Source: Macrolepiota albuminosa (Eukaryota; Basidiomycota; Agaricomycetes; Agaricales; Agaricaceae). Taken from it: 64,000 nucleotides of DNA. The notes beneath the pieces were generated by a model, which was not told where the DNA came from, ran no database searches, and worked only from the letters and a program-made list of their open reading frames with translations. This document shows, piece after piece, positions 1-10,603 of the stretch (within the stretch, counting starts at the first letter, position 1; every line of letters starts with the position of its first letter). The DNA is taken from NCBI GenBank assembly GCA_027475525.1, contig JAMWFC010000049.1:2030947-2094946 (forward strand), read 5' to 3'. Made by a program: the position numbers and the translations under genes.

Positions 1-76
1 AAATGTACGATGTCGATGTGTCCTCTCAATATATCTTCATATACGTTTACATTTGTTATTCCACTCACATAACATC

Positions 77-640
77 ATGTCCGCGCTCCCCATAGCTAGT
101 ATTCAGTGTTGGCGCCCCCGCACTTCCGCTACATCATCGCGCGGCAGACGGATGAGGGAAATGGCGGACGTTGCCTTATCTACAGTATCCAGTCGGTACT
201 TCGATGTATTGACGCGGGTGAACGTTGCCGATCTAGTGTTCTGGTGAGTTTTTCTGGACATTTTAGCGTTTATACGCAGTTTTATGACGTCGAATTTATA
301 TATTACCGTCAGCGCTTATGCTCATAGAGACCGTAACGCGCGACATCTCACGATAAAGGGATTCGACCGAGAAAGTCGTCTCGTTGCGGCTTTTCACTTA
401 TACCCGAGCGACGATGAGCGCCACTTAGATGAAGCATACACTTATTCGTATGCCGGTGCATCGTACAGCTGGACGGCTCGGGCCATAACAGTAACGCACA
501 TCGTTCTGACTAGCGTAACTCGTCATCACGTTTTCAACGCCTCTTCGAGAGAAATCGTGAGTATTCAGTCGTCCAGTATTTCATCGTCTAATTTTATTAG
601 TGCGGGCACATTACAGACCTCACATGAGCGGAACGTATAA
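77..640 (+). CDS. Hypothetical two-exon reading frame
   Basis: I do not recognise this product. An ATG at 77 opens a frame that reaches a GTGAGT donor at 244. Splicing to the AG at 278-279 (36-nt intron) restores a frame that stays open to the stop at 638-640, giving about 175 residues. The second exon (from 280) has a plausible mix of residues and many CpG-containing codons, unlike the CpG-poor transposons further right. No signal peptide, membrane segment or known motif is visible. The intron is shorter than the 45-60 nt introns seen in the midasin remnant, which weakens the model. It could equally be two unrelated chance frames; confidence is low. Confidence 0.22.
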
Positions 641-845
641 ATTCCGTCTGTATTTTTTCATGTAAGTCGGTTTAATTTTAACGCTTACTGGTCCTTATAA
701 GTTCCACAGATAATTCATATGTTTTATTGTAGTATCATCGCAATGTATTTTAACATTTTATTCTAGTAAATACGAAGTGTATTCATCTATCGACGTACGT
801 GTATATACATCATATTTAAAATTAGGAATATTTAAAATCACGTTA

Positions 846-917
846 AAATAAATAAATAAATAAACAAATAAAAACGTAATAAATAAATAAATAAATAAAA
901 GTAATAAAAGTAATAAA

Positions 918-955
<38 letters not shown>

Positions 956-993
956 AAATAATAAATAATAAATAAATAAATAATAAATATTAT
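846..993. repeat. AT-rich microsatellite, (AAAT)n with AAT interruptions
   Basis: About 150 bp are almost purely AAAT units, interrupted by AAAC, AAAAAC and AAT steps, with a run of about nine units near 920-955. A reading frame through it on the minus strand (rich in Ile, Tyr, Phe, Leu) is a by-product of the repeat and not a gene. Confidence 0.9.
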
Positions 994-1890
994 GTAAGCG
1001 TTCGGTTGGACGGCCTGTTTACTTATCACACGTGCAAGCGCCTTAAATAGGCAAGCAGGCTTTCTGATGGAGCATGTTTCTGGAACCAGCAATTACAACA
1101 AAAGTAGAATGAAGTGGAATATTTTATATAACGTGACCTGCTAGATATACGGCAATCTCCGTGCAACTCCTGAGCAGTTTGGTTGTCAGCATCCGCTCTC
1201 ATGGAGTCGCTCAAGCATGCGCTGCTGGCATTCAAAGTGCTAGGTATGTCTCCTCTCAACCGCATGACTATATGTTCTAAAAAATTTATATAGCCACACG
1301 AGTGGATCACATACAGCCAAAACCAAATGTGGGTAAAGTCGGCAGATAGTTGAAGGGCTATACGTGTCTCTAGGACTACGATGCAAATCAACAGTGTGTC
1401 ATCGAACCTGATTCAGGCGAAACCGGAAAGCTCTGTTTCGTTATTCTGCTATATATCAAGGCATCGACTTCATTGCTTCTATTTGTTGCCCCTCCAAAAT
1501 CATTCCACAAGTTGGCTTCTACTCGGTGTTGGCAACATATGACAATAAACCAATCTACACGCAGCCAAGGCTGCAAAAGACTGTCTGCTTTCCTTTACCA
1601 ACAGATAGTCCCTCGCCAAACACTCTACACGTCTCAGGCAGTACCTTTGTTCGTCCGCGCATAAGCCTTGGGTATAGCCAGAACCGTTATCTTGATGCTG
1701 ACTCTATGCCAGAGCTTGTATAGTTCGTTGCTTCGCATCATCCCAACCATACCGTCGGCGTTCGTACTCTCACTGGTGAAGATTCGTCTTACAACGTTGC
1801 ATTATATTAGCTCCAGGCAGCAGCCGAATACGTGTCATAATGGCTGGTCAGTAGTGGATCGAACAATTTTATTATTATTATTACTAGTAT
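994..1890. other. No gene seen
   Basis: Short frames occur on both strands (for example minus 1026-1391 and plus 1668-2117) but none has a recognisable motif, a repeated pattern, or a good start plus splice context. I see no LTR, terminal inverted repeat or RNA gene here. Confidence 0.5.
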
Positions 1891-1899
1891 TTTTTTTAG

Positions 1900-2672
1900 G
1901 ACGTACAGCAAAGCCTCCATCCGCGTGTGGACGCTCCAAGGACGACGAAGGGGCACGCGTTCGTTTGAAGCTAACAAGAGAGACGCGGGCAGGTATTTGT
2001 AATAAATTAGTACGTCGGACTTATCGATTGTACTTCGAACTATTTTATTTCGATTTTAGGACGAGTAGCAAAGCCTCTAGCTGCGTGCGGACGCTCCAAA
2101 GACGACGTGGGGGTTAACGTTGGCTGTTTAAAGCCAGCAGGAGCCACGCTTATGCGTATATGTTACTGTCACGCGTGTATTCGACGCGTCACGGTGTCCT
2201 GGACATTGCTCAACCTGAGCGCTGCTTTGAACGTCCATTCCCATCTTATAATGTCCATGATTTGCTTGTCGAGTTCCGAACAATCATCCTACGCGGTTTC
2301 CTGACCTATCGACGGCGATTCGTCGTATAAAATCGGAAAAAAGGAAAGCAGAAGGACCAGTGTGGTTCAGGGCATCAAGTACGTAGTTTTTGCCCGTTTT
2401 TTTGGCTCTGTTAAACTCACAGATGACCAGATACGCGCACGCGTATGTTATTCGAGCATTCGAGCGCATCAAAGGGGTTACATGGAGGGTCAAGGAACTA
2501 AATGGTAACAAGGAACAGGTGAGTTGCCAGTTTTCGACGTAATTCGTCTAATAACACCCCTTTACAGGCCACGAATACGAAGCCGCGTCGTACAGGGATG
2601 TACTTATTATTGTACGGCGGTCGTGTTGACGCCAACACGTTCTACGCATACAGGGACGTTGTTGACAACTGA
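1900..2672 (+). CDS. Hypothetical spliced gene fragment with a duplicated exon
   Basis: I do not recognise the product. Two similar exon-like blocks follow T-rich AG acceptors, at 1900-1992 and from 2060. Each begins Gly-Arg-x-Ala-Lys-Pro and continues to A-C-G-R-S-K-D-D. Between them lies a plausible 67-nt intron (1993-2059, GTATTT to TTTTAG). Further on, 2423-2518 and 2568-2672 are joined by a textbook 49-nt intron (2519-2567: GTGAGT donor, CTAATA branch-like site, TTTACAG acceptor). That joined end encodes a basic stretch ending in V-V-D-N and a TGA at 2670-2672. The part between about 2130 and 2422 contains an open frame but I cannot fix its splice sites. The evidence is splice-signal quality and the repeated exon only. 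Confidence 0.3.
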
Positions 2673-2675
2673 ATG

Positions 2676-2701
2676 TTTTTTTTTTTTTTTTTTTTTTTTT
2701 T
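2676..2701. repeat. Poly(T) run of 26
   Basis: Twenty-six consecutive T residues start four bases after the stop codon of the preceding hypothetical frame. It may be a simple repeat in a 3' flank or the antisense of an old poly(A) tail; nothing flanking decides between these. Confidence 0.9.
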
Positions 2702-3504
2702 GAAACATTTATGCCTTTTTTTGTTTTCTTTTTTTTTATGTTATGATTACGGATACTGTTATATACGATTCGAACATTGAATATTATACAAACGTTGCCG
2801 GTATTTCTCCCTTCTGCGCTACCATGTCGCGCCGTGCTGGCAAGTCACACTAACGTGGTCACATTGACACTGCCGCGTCACGTATTCAACACCCTATGCT
2901 GTAGGCCTCGGTATCGTCGACGTTTTGATCAAATTCGGCAGGTAGATCTCGGTCACGCCGTGCTAGCAACGGCCCATACAAGCAAGTACTGGTACTCGAT
3001 TAGTGACAATCTAATGGTAATAAGTATGGCATACGTACCTCAGTCGATAGGTAAACGACTGAGGTACCTGCCTTTCCGTTTCCGATCCGTATCCAATAAA
3101 CTGTATAGTTTTTCCGCCCCTCCACAATTGCCTCTGCGGCGCATACCTCACGTGGGTCACGTGTCCCCACCGCGTCGCGTACCGCAACCGCCTTATTCCA
3201 ACAGTCACACCTCTTCGCATGCTCGGCCACACGGAATACATCGATGGGTTTTTCAAGAAGCATCATTAACACAATCTATAAAGAGTCAGTCCAATAAGAG
3301 TATCTTATACCACAGCAAAGGTGTATATAAGCGACATTTTGGATATGGTCATCGGTGATAGAGAATCAGCTTCTGCTTGAGCAGCCTGACGATAACGGTC
3401 ATGTGTCCAAGTACACATCTCTCGCGCACGCTGCACGAGCCAGCCCTCTTGAATCGCAAGCTGTAATCCCCTCATGGAAGCGCGGGAGTTTGACGTATTC
3501 GAGT
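2702..3504. other. No gene supported
   Basis: A plus-strand frame covers 2777-3358, but it is rich in Pro, Arg, Ser and His, has no motif and no convincing start, and a long perfect hairpin sits inside it at 3035-3067. I treat this stretch as non-coding. The midasin remnant ends at its right edge; a possible further exon of it on the minus strand between about 3300 and 3460 could not be confirmed. Confidence 0.45.
3035..3067. repeat. Perfect 12-bp inverted repeat with 9-nt loop
   Basis: The arms GTACCTCAGTCG (3035-3046) and CGACTGAGGTAC (3056-3067) are exact reverse complements around a 9-nt spacer. It could be a transcribed hairpin, a terminator-like structure or the footprint of an excised element. 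No flanking T tract or gene end points to one of these. Confidence 0.8.
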
Positions 3505-5194
3505 GTTACTCACTTTTCTTGGCCTCCAGAGTCCACGACAGATGTTGATAGGAAGTCAATCGAAGCAGTCCGCCTTTCCGGCAACACGCAGCTTCTATGA
3601 CATCCTCAACTAGCTTTCAGCCCCTGAAAATATTTCAGTTCAAAAGCAGGATTATGAGTCTATGCCACGACGCACCTCTGCATCAGAAATCATCAAAAAA
3701 AACCCTAGTTCTGCAATAAGAAGAGATGGGTCTACTCTCAACTCTCCTTCTATTTCAAAGTCATGGCGGAGCAAATGCTGATGAGGGAGCAATGTTAGCT
3801 CTAGGATATTCGAAGTACATTATGCCATACTGATTCGAGATCCGCTTGAAGGATCTCCAACTTCTCATTCGAGTACGTAGATACGCTGCCAGGAAGTGTT
3901 CTTAGTGCCATGAAATCAAAAAGTTGTCTTCTTAGGTCTATGTCAAGAGAATAAACGTCATGGTCACCTCTGATAAGAGAAGGATTACCTTGTGCTTCCT
4001 TGCCTTTCAGGTGCGCACTGTGTTTCTCGACGAGGTCCAGAGTGGTCGACGATATATGTGACCTGTCTATATATAGAGCGGACCAGATATTTTGTAGCCC
4101 TAGTCCAGTAGATAAAGAAATGGCATCTTTCAGCTCATGGACCCGTAAAACTATATCTTCCAGAGCATCGACGATCCAGCGGCATGCGGCTTGAAGCGCC
4201 GAAAAATCTAAAACTGCAGCCGCAGAAACCTTGCGAAGACAACGACCGTAGTTGAGGAGTAATGATGATAATTGAAGACTCTCGTGCTGGGAAAAGACAG
4301 AGTGATCAGAAATTGAACGTGAAGATGAAATCTCTCACTATTCGAGGCACCTCACTTTTGATGGCCAAAGAGTCCAAAGTGTTGCGTGCCGCAACTTGAA
4401 TGGCCTGAAGAAAGTCTTTAATTTGCTTTGATGCCTGATATTCCTTTCCCTGTTTCCCAACAATTTTTTTCATGTCGACTATGCCGGCCTGATCTTCTCC
4501 ATCAGAAAACAAAGTCACTGCAAGATCGATCACGAATAGGATATCATGAGGGGAGTTTCTTATCCACACATGGCAGAGCATTCAAGTAGAAATCAATCAA
4601 CAAAAGGCCAGCGGCGGATGAAGGGTTGGCCGACCTGGGTAAGTAAAAGGTCTGAAGGTAACAAAAATGACAGTGAATATGCTTCGCGTAGACGTACAAG
4701 AGTTCCTCCGGCGACTGTGCAATCAGCCAATGTGCGCAGGACCCCTTGAATCCGATTGATAGGTTCTCTTCTTGAGTCTTGCAGCATGGTCAACAGACGA
4801 TAAAAAGGTGAGACAAAAGCGGGCGCTGTTGTACGAGCGACAAAGAACAAATGAGCATCTGTAAATCCTGCCAAAGAAGAAACAGCGAGCATAGGCCCAT
4901 GGTCAGTTAGACTTGAGAAACTGGAATCTAGATCAAGAGAACGTCCTGTAGATTCCAATGGTGGAACCTGGGCCAGTCGAGTCGTATTCAACCCTTTAGT
5001 GGTGAGAAAGTTATGAACCTTACCCCGTAATGTTGAAGTTACTTCCGACATATCAGATGAAACTGCGAGCCATTCCATTCAGATGCCAATCGTAAGAAAT
5101 CATGATGGGAGGCAAAAGTTTGTCGAGCCTTACGCAACATGTGCACTTGATTTTGATGAAGCTTGAAGCCTGAAGTTGAAGCCTGAAGTTGACC
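3505..5194 (-). other. Midasin remnant: probable post-AAA linker
   Basis: Several open blocks in changing frames follow in the same direction: 4593-5078 (S-T-G-R-S-L-D-L-D-S-S-F-S-S-L-T), 4306-4581, a stretch of about 145 codons from about 4260 down to 3810, and a short block ending Y-Q-H-L-S-W-T-L-E-A-K-K near 3510. They fit the linker that follows the ATPase ring in fungal midasins by position and general character. I have no strong motif here, so the assignment is inference from context. Confidence 0.5.
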
Positions 5195-5905
5195 TCAGTT
5201 GATGATCAAAGTAGAATAGCAACTCGTCAACCAAAGAAAGAACGCGTCCACGCAGATCGACCTTTTCAAAGCTGCCTAAGATATCCATTGTGTCAGTGGA
5301 ACTATTGATTGATATCTCTTGTAGAATATTCCCGACAACACTCTCACTACCTCAGTCTTACTACTATTTCGATGACCTGTAAGAATGGCGAGCCACGAAC
5401 GAGAAACACAGAGGCCAATAGATTCCAAAGCGGATAGCTGCATCTTCAAGATACGGCCAGGAGGTGATAGTGGAGCCATATTCCTGGCGTACGGAAGTAA
5501 AATAACCCACTTGAAGGTAGCTTGATGATATCGTCGAGTTGGGAGAGGCACCAAATGGTCGCACTGCCTTTGTAAAGATTTGGTCAAAGAGGAGGCGGGC
5601 CTGCAATCGATCCTGTTCAGTGCGAAAACGATGGAGATAGACGGTATGAAGGTGCTCGAAGGGATGGAGGATTGTGTGAGGCGTACGTAGCAGGGAAGCC
5701 CAACGAATGACGTCACGAAGGTTGAATTCCCATGGGGCACCCTCTCTAGCGAAACGACGTTGGACTCCGACTGCTTCTTGAAGTTGCATATTGTATGTGA
5801 TCATGTGCCCAAGAACGTCTTGATTAAAATCAGGGAAAAGATGACGACAAACTAGTAGCAGGTCGCTGGGTGATAAGTCTTCAACGTAAACCTTGGTGAA
5901 ACGGT
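5195..5905 (-). other. Midasin remnant: AAA5 lid and first half of AAA6
   Basis: The block continues as N-R-F-T-K-V-Y-V-E-D-L-S and H-L-F-P-D-F, then the AAA6 N-terminal part, Q-L-S-A-L-E-S-I-G-L-C-V-S-R-S-W-L-A-I-L-T. The Walker A is degenerate (G-H-R-N-S-S-K-T, the Gly before Lys is Ser). After one lost base comes T-D-T-M-D-I-L-G-S-F-E-K-V-D-L. The AAA6 Walker B segment expected next is not visible, so a second internal deletion near 5180-5200 is likely. Confidence 0.65.
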
Positions 5906-6640
5906 TCACAAAAGATTTTGGAAGACCTTTTCGTCCTCCGCCCTGATGCAGAGGGTTCTGAGCTGCGAAGATACGGAAATTAGGGTGTCAAACGAAAGAA
6001 CGGCCAAGTTCGGGAATGTAGGTAGACTGCTCCGCGATGATCCAAAACCACATTTAACCCCTCCAGAACAGCCTGAGGGGCAAGATTCATCTCGTCGAGA
6101 AGGACCCAGTGACCCTCTTGCAAGGCTTGAAGGAATTCTGCATCTTTCCATGCAAATTCTCCTGGCCCGCCACCCTCTGCCGGAAGGTCAGAACCGAACA
6201 GGTCGATGATATCCGTCTGATCAGAGAGGTTAATTCGGCATAGATGGTGACCAGATATATTAGCCAAGGCGGTGATCAGGCTCGTTTTCCCGACCCCAGG
6301 ACTACCTTCAAGCAAAATAGGTTTCAGAACTTGGCAAGCCCGCACGACGCGCATTGCGTTGTCCTGAGTGGTCGGAGCTTCGAGATTAAAGTAAGAATCG
6401 ACGACTTGCTGGGCTCCCTTAGGTATGCTGAATGAGCCAAACTGAACGAATAATGAGGGGTCGCAGGGCGGAATGTATGCATGGTCAGAAAGCGGAACGA
6501 GATCCATCAGTTTCGACACTGCGTCATCCTTGAGTTGTTTAAGGTCCTCTCGCGTGTACGTTGATAGTTGTGGCAGCGAAGTTAGACCATCCAGGAACGT
6601 CATATGTGCAGCCATGATGCTGGAAGAGAAACTGAGCGAG
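5906..6640 (-). other. Midasin remnant: AAA5
   Basis: This is the best preserved module. M-T-F-L-D-G-L leads to the Walker A G-S-P-G-V-G-K-T-S (near 6285-6310), L-S-D-Q-T-D-I-I-D-L-F-G-S-D-L-P, and the Walker B W-V-L-L-D-E-M-N-L-A-P-Q-A-V-L-E. A frame change near 6030 is followed by G-R-S-F-V, then an in-frame TGA (5988-5990) where the family has Arg, then H-P-N-F-R-I-F-A-A-Q-N-P. A TGA for a CGA arginine codon is a CpG transition. A frame change also lies at the left splice junction near 6613-6617. Confidence 0.8.
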
Positions 6641-7554
6641 AAGCTACCGATGAAAGATGAAGATCACTCACGAAGACCTCATCTCCAGGAATACGACTGG
6701 AACTATCAGATTGAAAAGCAGCATTGGAAAAGGCGACCCAGGCCTAGTGAAATCGATCAAAATGCCATTTTCAGAGAAGAATAAAACTGAAACTTACAAG
6801 GATATCCCTGAGACTCCTCAAAGAAGTATCACCAACTCGGGTACATAACCAATTGACAAAGTCTGGTAGACGTGACGTATAGTGTTTCAACGTCTCGTGT
6901 TTCCACATATTTCCGACGATAAGCTCCAAGTCATGCCGATCCTCGACGCGAGGGACCCATATCTCAGTGAACCGATTGCGCAGAGCTGGCGAAAGTTCCT
7001 TTTTCCCATAATCACCTCCAGGATTCATCGTTGCAACAAGTTTGAAATTCTCTTTCAGCGCCGGATGAGCAAGCTCGTCCTCACCACCCTTTTCGGCAAG
7101 GACGATGGTTCTTCCTGGTTCAAGAACACTGTTAAGCCTCTCGAGAACCGAGTCATCAGCAAGTGAAATTTCATCGAGGAGGAACATTCAAGGTATTCAA
7201 CCGAACTAGTCTTTCCAGCGGACGTGGGGCCCTCAATGAGGATAGGAAACCGCCGGAGTGAAAATAATCCTTGCAAGGTCAATGAGTTTGGTCTCTACTG
7301 AAGGGGTTATGATGTAATCCTCTGCAGGGTCCTCAGGCAACGATCCTTTCTCGAGATAGAACGGTCCCAACTTAATGAACTCGTCGGCAGAACGTGAAGG
7401 AGGGTACTGAAGGCTCTTTCATCAGCATGGAGCGAGGATTCCGCACACCAGCCAAGAGATGCTTCTGCGCGAGGGCAGTCACGAGCTCTGCGCTGGGGAT
7501 GTCGAGTACCATCGTGAATGCCATCAGACAGCCTTCCCATATTGCTTCGGTGGA
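6640..7554 (-). other. Midasin remnant: AAA3 Walker A fused to AAA4 Walker B
   Basis: After an extra base near 7546 the frame reads I-W-E-G-C-L-M-A-F-T-M-V-L-D and continues, with two more single-base shifts (near 7410 and 7262), to the AAA3 Walker A, G-P-T-S-A-G-K-T-S-S-V-E-Y-L. Within a few codons (about 7180-7195) it passes directly into F-L-L-D-E-I-S-L-A-D-D-S, which is the AAA4 Walker B, then N-P-G-G-D-Y-G-K-K-E-L and R-N-R-F-T-E-I-W-V-P. Everything the family carries between those two points is absent. Two short introns follow, the first with donor GTAAGT just right of 6790. Confidence 0.8.
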
Positions 7555-9250
7555 GGCCAAACATGCTCGCTGTGTCTGATGCGAAGGTGAGCGCGCGAGC
7601 GAGCGTACGCATGCTGAAGTGTGGTCGATGGTTCGATCCATCCACTATCTGTCGCTTCTCGGCAAGATCTTTCACGGCTGGATAGAATTCGGCAACGTTC
7701 ATGATACCCCCTTTGTCCCCCACAGCGCTGGCACCAATGTATTGACTGACAATGCTAAGAAGAGTTTCTTTATCGGCATCAGGAGGGGGCACGTCAATCT
7801 CGGTGAAGCGCGAACGGATGTTAGGAGGAAGATCTTTCTTCCCAACATCAGTCGCTGGGTTCATACAGGCAAAAAGCCGGAAGTCAGGGTGGCGAGGGAC
7901 TGGTTCCAGAGAACCTTGTTCAGTCAGGGTGATGAACGCAGTAGATCCATGCAGGAGGCCAGATATACACTCCAGAGCCTCTGGACTAGCAAGGTTCATC
8001 GCGTCAAGCAACACCCTAAATGAAGATCATAAATCTGTGGTTCGTACATGAATTGTGATCGTACCAGTCGCCATTTCTCAATGCCTTGACTAAGGGACCT
8101 TCGACGAACCCAAACGCAAACTTGCCCTTGCCATGGACATGTTGAACCTCGAACTGCTCAACGTCTTGAACAAATGTGACCCAGCTCTTCGCTGACACTT
8201 TAAGTTCACTTTGTTCCAACTTCCGCCGTTTGCGCGGCCGGCCCTTCTTTTCTCCAATCCGTCCCTATAAATGGCAGATTAATTAGTGGTAGCACAGACG
8301 TTGGAGGAATAGTACCGCACGCACTTTGTCTCCAAAGCCTCCTTAGCCTATATTCTCTCTCTTGCCAACCTCGCACTTCTCCTTCCACAACCCGACGGCC
8401 CTCTTCCACTTCCCCTCAGTAACGGCCTTCCTAACTTCAACCTCAAACTTCTCATTTTTCCTCCGACTGAACGTCCCTCCGAACAAATCCAAAAACTTCT
8501 GCTGAAGCTGCGCACCGGGTACCCTCGCATCGACAGGCTTGAATCCTCCCAAGAGATCAGAAGACTCAGTCTGGTGTGACAAGTTTAGTGATATCAGCGG
8601 ACGATGTAGTAGGGATGCTAGGTGTGTGACAACACTGGTTTTTCCCGTCCCAGTCTCTCCAGTCAGGAGCACAGGCTCCGATAACGCCACAGCCGTCGCG
8701 ATCCGCGACAGGAGAAGCCCGGCAGGTTTGTGTAACGCGAACGGCCTCACAGGAGCCTCGTATATCCCTAGCTTCGTTAAACGGGCCGCAAGGTGTGTTC
8801 GCCCAACACGCACGGCGGTGACAGTACCATTAATGTCTTTCTCCACCTCGAACTCAGGTGTACGGCCGTTCAAGACCCACAAACGGCGATCAGGGTCTAA
8901 TCCAAGGTGATCTGCAGTAATCTGGGAAATGGACTCGGTATGCACGCGTGCACTGGCAGTCGTAGTTCCAGCGCCGAAGAATACGTCTCGTGCTTCGATG
9001 TAGATTTCTTCCCTCAATGTGGGGTTGGGGAAGATAGATGAGAAGGGTAGTGGTGTAGTAGCATCGTCCATGTCGACGTCCATGGATTGGTATGAGGAAG
9101 GTAAAAGCCTTTGTACGCGCGCACAAAATTTTTCGAGCTCGCGCAAACCGATGTCGCGTGCCGACGCCGCCGGACCCAAGGATTTGGCGGCCTCCCAGAG
9201 ACGGATGATTGCCAGGTTGGGGTGGCCTGCCAATCGAGTGAAGCGAGAGT
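7555..9250 (-). other. Midasin remnant: AAA2
   Basis: A canonical Walker A, G-E-T-G-T-G-K-T-S, lies near 8635-8660, followed by L-S-H-Q-T-E-S-S-D-L-L-G-G. An in-frame TAA ends the block at 8343-8345. Past an intron whose acceptor is near 8265, the frame resumes with a basic K-K-G-R-P-R-K-R-R-K stretch and F-V-E-G-P-L-V-K-A-L-R-N-G-D-W. A clean 49-nt intron (8016-8064) interrupts the Trp codon. The Walker B then reads L-L-D-A-M-N-L-A: the expected catalytic Glu is Ala (GCG). C-M-N-P-A-T-D-V-G-K-K-D-L-P and an R-S-R-F-T-E-I arginine-finger-like segment follow. Confidence 0.8.
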
Positions 9251-10454
9251 TTAGGATCGTGCGAAGCTCCTGGGTGGTTGGAGATGATATGATGATCTCG
9301 TGGAATTTGTGCGCTCCGAAGAATGCGGGAGCAGAAAGGTACCATTTCTCGAGGGTGCTGTAGATCTTGTGGCGAACAATGCGAAACTGTCTGCAGCGAC
9401 GACACGACCACGACTAGGGACCTGGAGGGATGCTCGGCCACCGATTGATTTCCCTTCTCTCAGCGATTCCACAAGAGGCTTTATGACTCCGAGTACCTCA
9501 TTGCTTCCACGATCAATGTCCTCGAAGACAACCCATTTTCTTTCGCGCAAAGATTGCACAAGAACACCTTCCTTCCATTCAAAAGTACCAGGCTGTGTTG
9601 GAGAAGAGACGTAGGACCCGAGAAGGGCACGTGGGTCAAGGGAAGTATCGGCGAGATGGATAGTGATAATTTGATTACTGACGCCAGGGTAAAGGAGTTC
9701 TGCGAGGTGGGACAGGAATAACAACTTTCCAGAAGAGGGTGGTGAAGTAAGGAGAGTAGGGAGACGAAGGGAGACGTGTAACGCCAGAGACCTCAGAGCT
9801 TCGACAGTGGTCGGAGTCGATATCAGAGGTGAGGTGGGCTCATAAGACTTTTGACCGGGTGTTCGAAGCATCAAGATTCCATGGATATCAACGATGTGTT
9901 TGCTAAAGGGTGTGAGGTCCAATGCTTAAAGGCAAAAAATGAACGGTACCTGAGCTCTGACGATTGTAAGGGTGTGATAGGTCCTTCATTAAAATAGTAA
10001 TCTTGTTCTTCACGGGAAATGTTTTCCCGCGATTCCTTGATGCGTTGCAATTCAAGGACGGGCATAAGCCAGCCGTCTATCGTCTATGTCCCTTTTCGTT
10101 CCATCGGGATTAGTTCCATATTCTATCGGGCAATCGACCCCAAATGCTTCGCCAAGAACCTCTCTTTCCATGACCTCTCGTTCGGCTTCGCCCATGTGAC
10201 TTTGGAGAGAGAGCATAACAACGGATAGCTAGAAGGCGGACGCCAGTGTCGAGATTTGGAGTCCAAATAAGTTTTGAAAGAGGAGATAGTGCCCAAACAA
10301 GAAGTTGAGGTAATTCGCGATTGGCGCGCAAAATTCGATATTGTGCCGGTAACAAGCGGTGTAGACGAGCCACGTCAACGGAGAGGGGTGACGAGGAAGC
10401 AGTTATGAAGGCCAGCGGTCCTTCAGCAAAGGTAGGTGTGTTTAGAATCCGCAT
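9251..10454 (-). other. Midasin remnant: N-terminus and AAA1
   Basis: The ATG at 10452-10454 starts the conserved N-terminal segment. The frame shifts by one in a GA-rich (CT-rich on the sense strand) stretch near 10203-10213, and again at 10074-10087, where CGTCTAT is tandemly duplicated. A 47-nt intron (9903-9949) joins S-S-E-L-S to K-H-I-V-D-I-H-G. AAA1 follows with an imperfect Walker A (S-P-P-S-S-G-K-L, about 9720-9745) and a Walker B-like V-V-F-E-D-I-D-R-G. One base is missing near 9335, after which the reading continues as A-F-F-G-A-H-K-F-H-E-I. Confidence 0.75.
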
Positions 10455-10600
10455 TCAATATCCTAAAGATACAATTAGCACAAGACAACACGACAAAAAC
10501 ATGTCAACATACGGGCACCTAAGGCAGGTCAGTATGTGCTTCTTGATGGCACTTTAGGTAGGTTATTTTACCGGACAGAAAGGTCCTAAACGACACCACC
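10455..10600. other. Upstream flank of the midasin start
   Basis: About 145 bp separate the midasin ATG from the left end of the MITE-like element. This would hold the old promoter. I see no TATA or CCAAT element that I can call with confidence. Confidence 0.3.
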
Positions 10601-10603
10601 ATT

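Larger units (their letters stand above)
3505..10454 (-). pseudogene. Midasin (MDN1/REA1) N-terminal remnant
   Basis: Midasin is the roughly 4,900-residue dynein-like AAA+ ATPase that strips assembly factors from pre-60S ribosomes in the nucleus. Reading leftwards from the ATG at 10454, the N-terminal region, AAA1, AAA2, a fused AAA3/AAA4, AAA5, AAA6 and part of the following linker appear in the family's order, separated by short GT-AG introns (for example 9903-9949, 47 nt, and 8016-8064, 49 nt). The gene is broken: about ten frame changes of 1-2 nt, an in-frame TAA (8343-8345), an in-frame TGA (5988-5990), a deletion of about 400 residues between AAA3 and AAA4, and nothing of the C-terminal acidic and MIDAS regions. 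Some single-base frame changes could be assembly errors, but the deletion and truncation cannot. Identification of the family is firm; exact exon limits are not. Confidence 0.9.

Noticed and set aside
838..1092. Minus-strand reading frame rich in Ile, Tyr, Phe and Leu
   Set aside because: It is translation of the AAAT microsatellite; the apparent hydrophobic protein has no start context or motif.
2777..3358. 193-codon plus-strand frame
   Set aside because: Composition is biased to Pro, Arg, Ser and His, no motif is visible, and a perfect hairpin lies inside; more likely chance in CpG-rich DNA.
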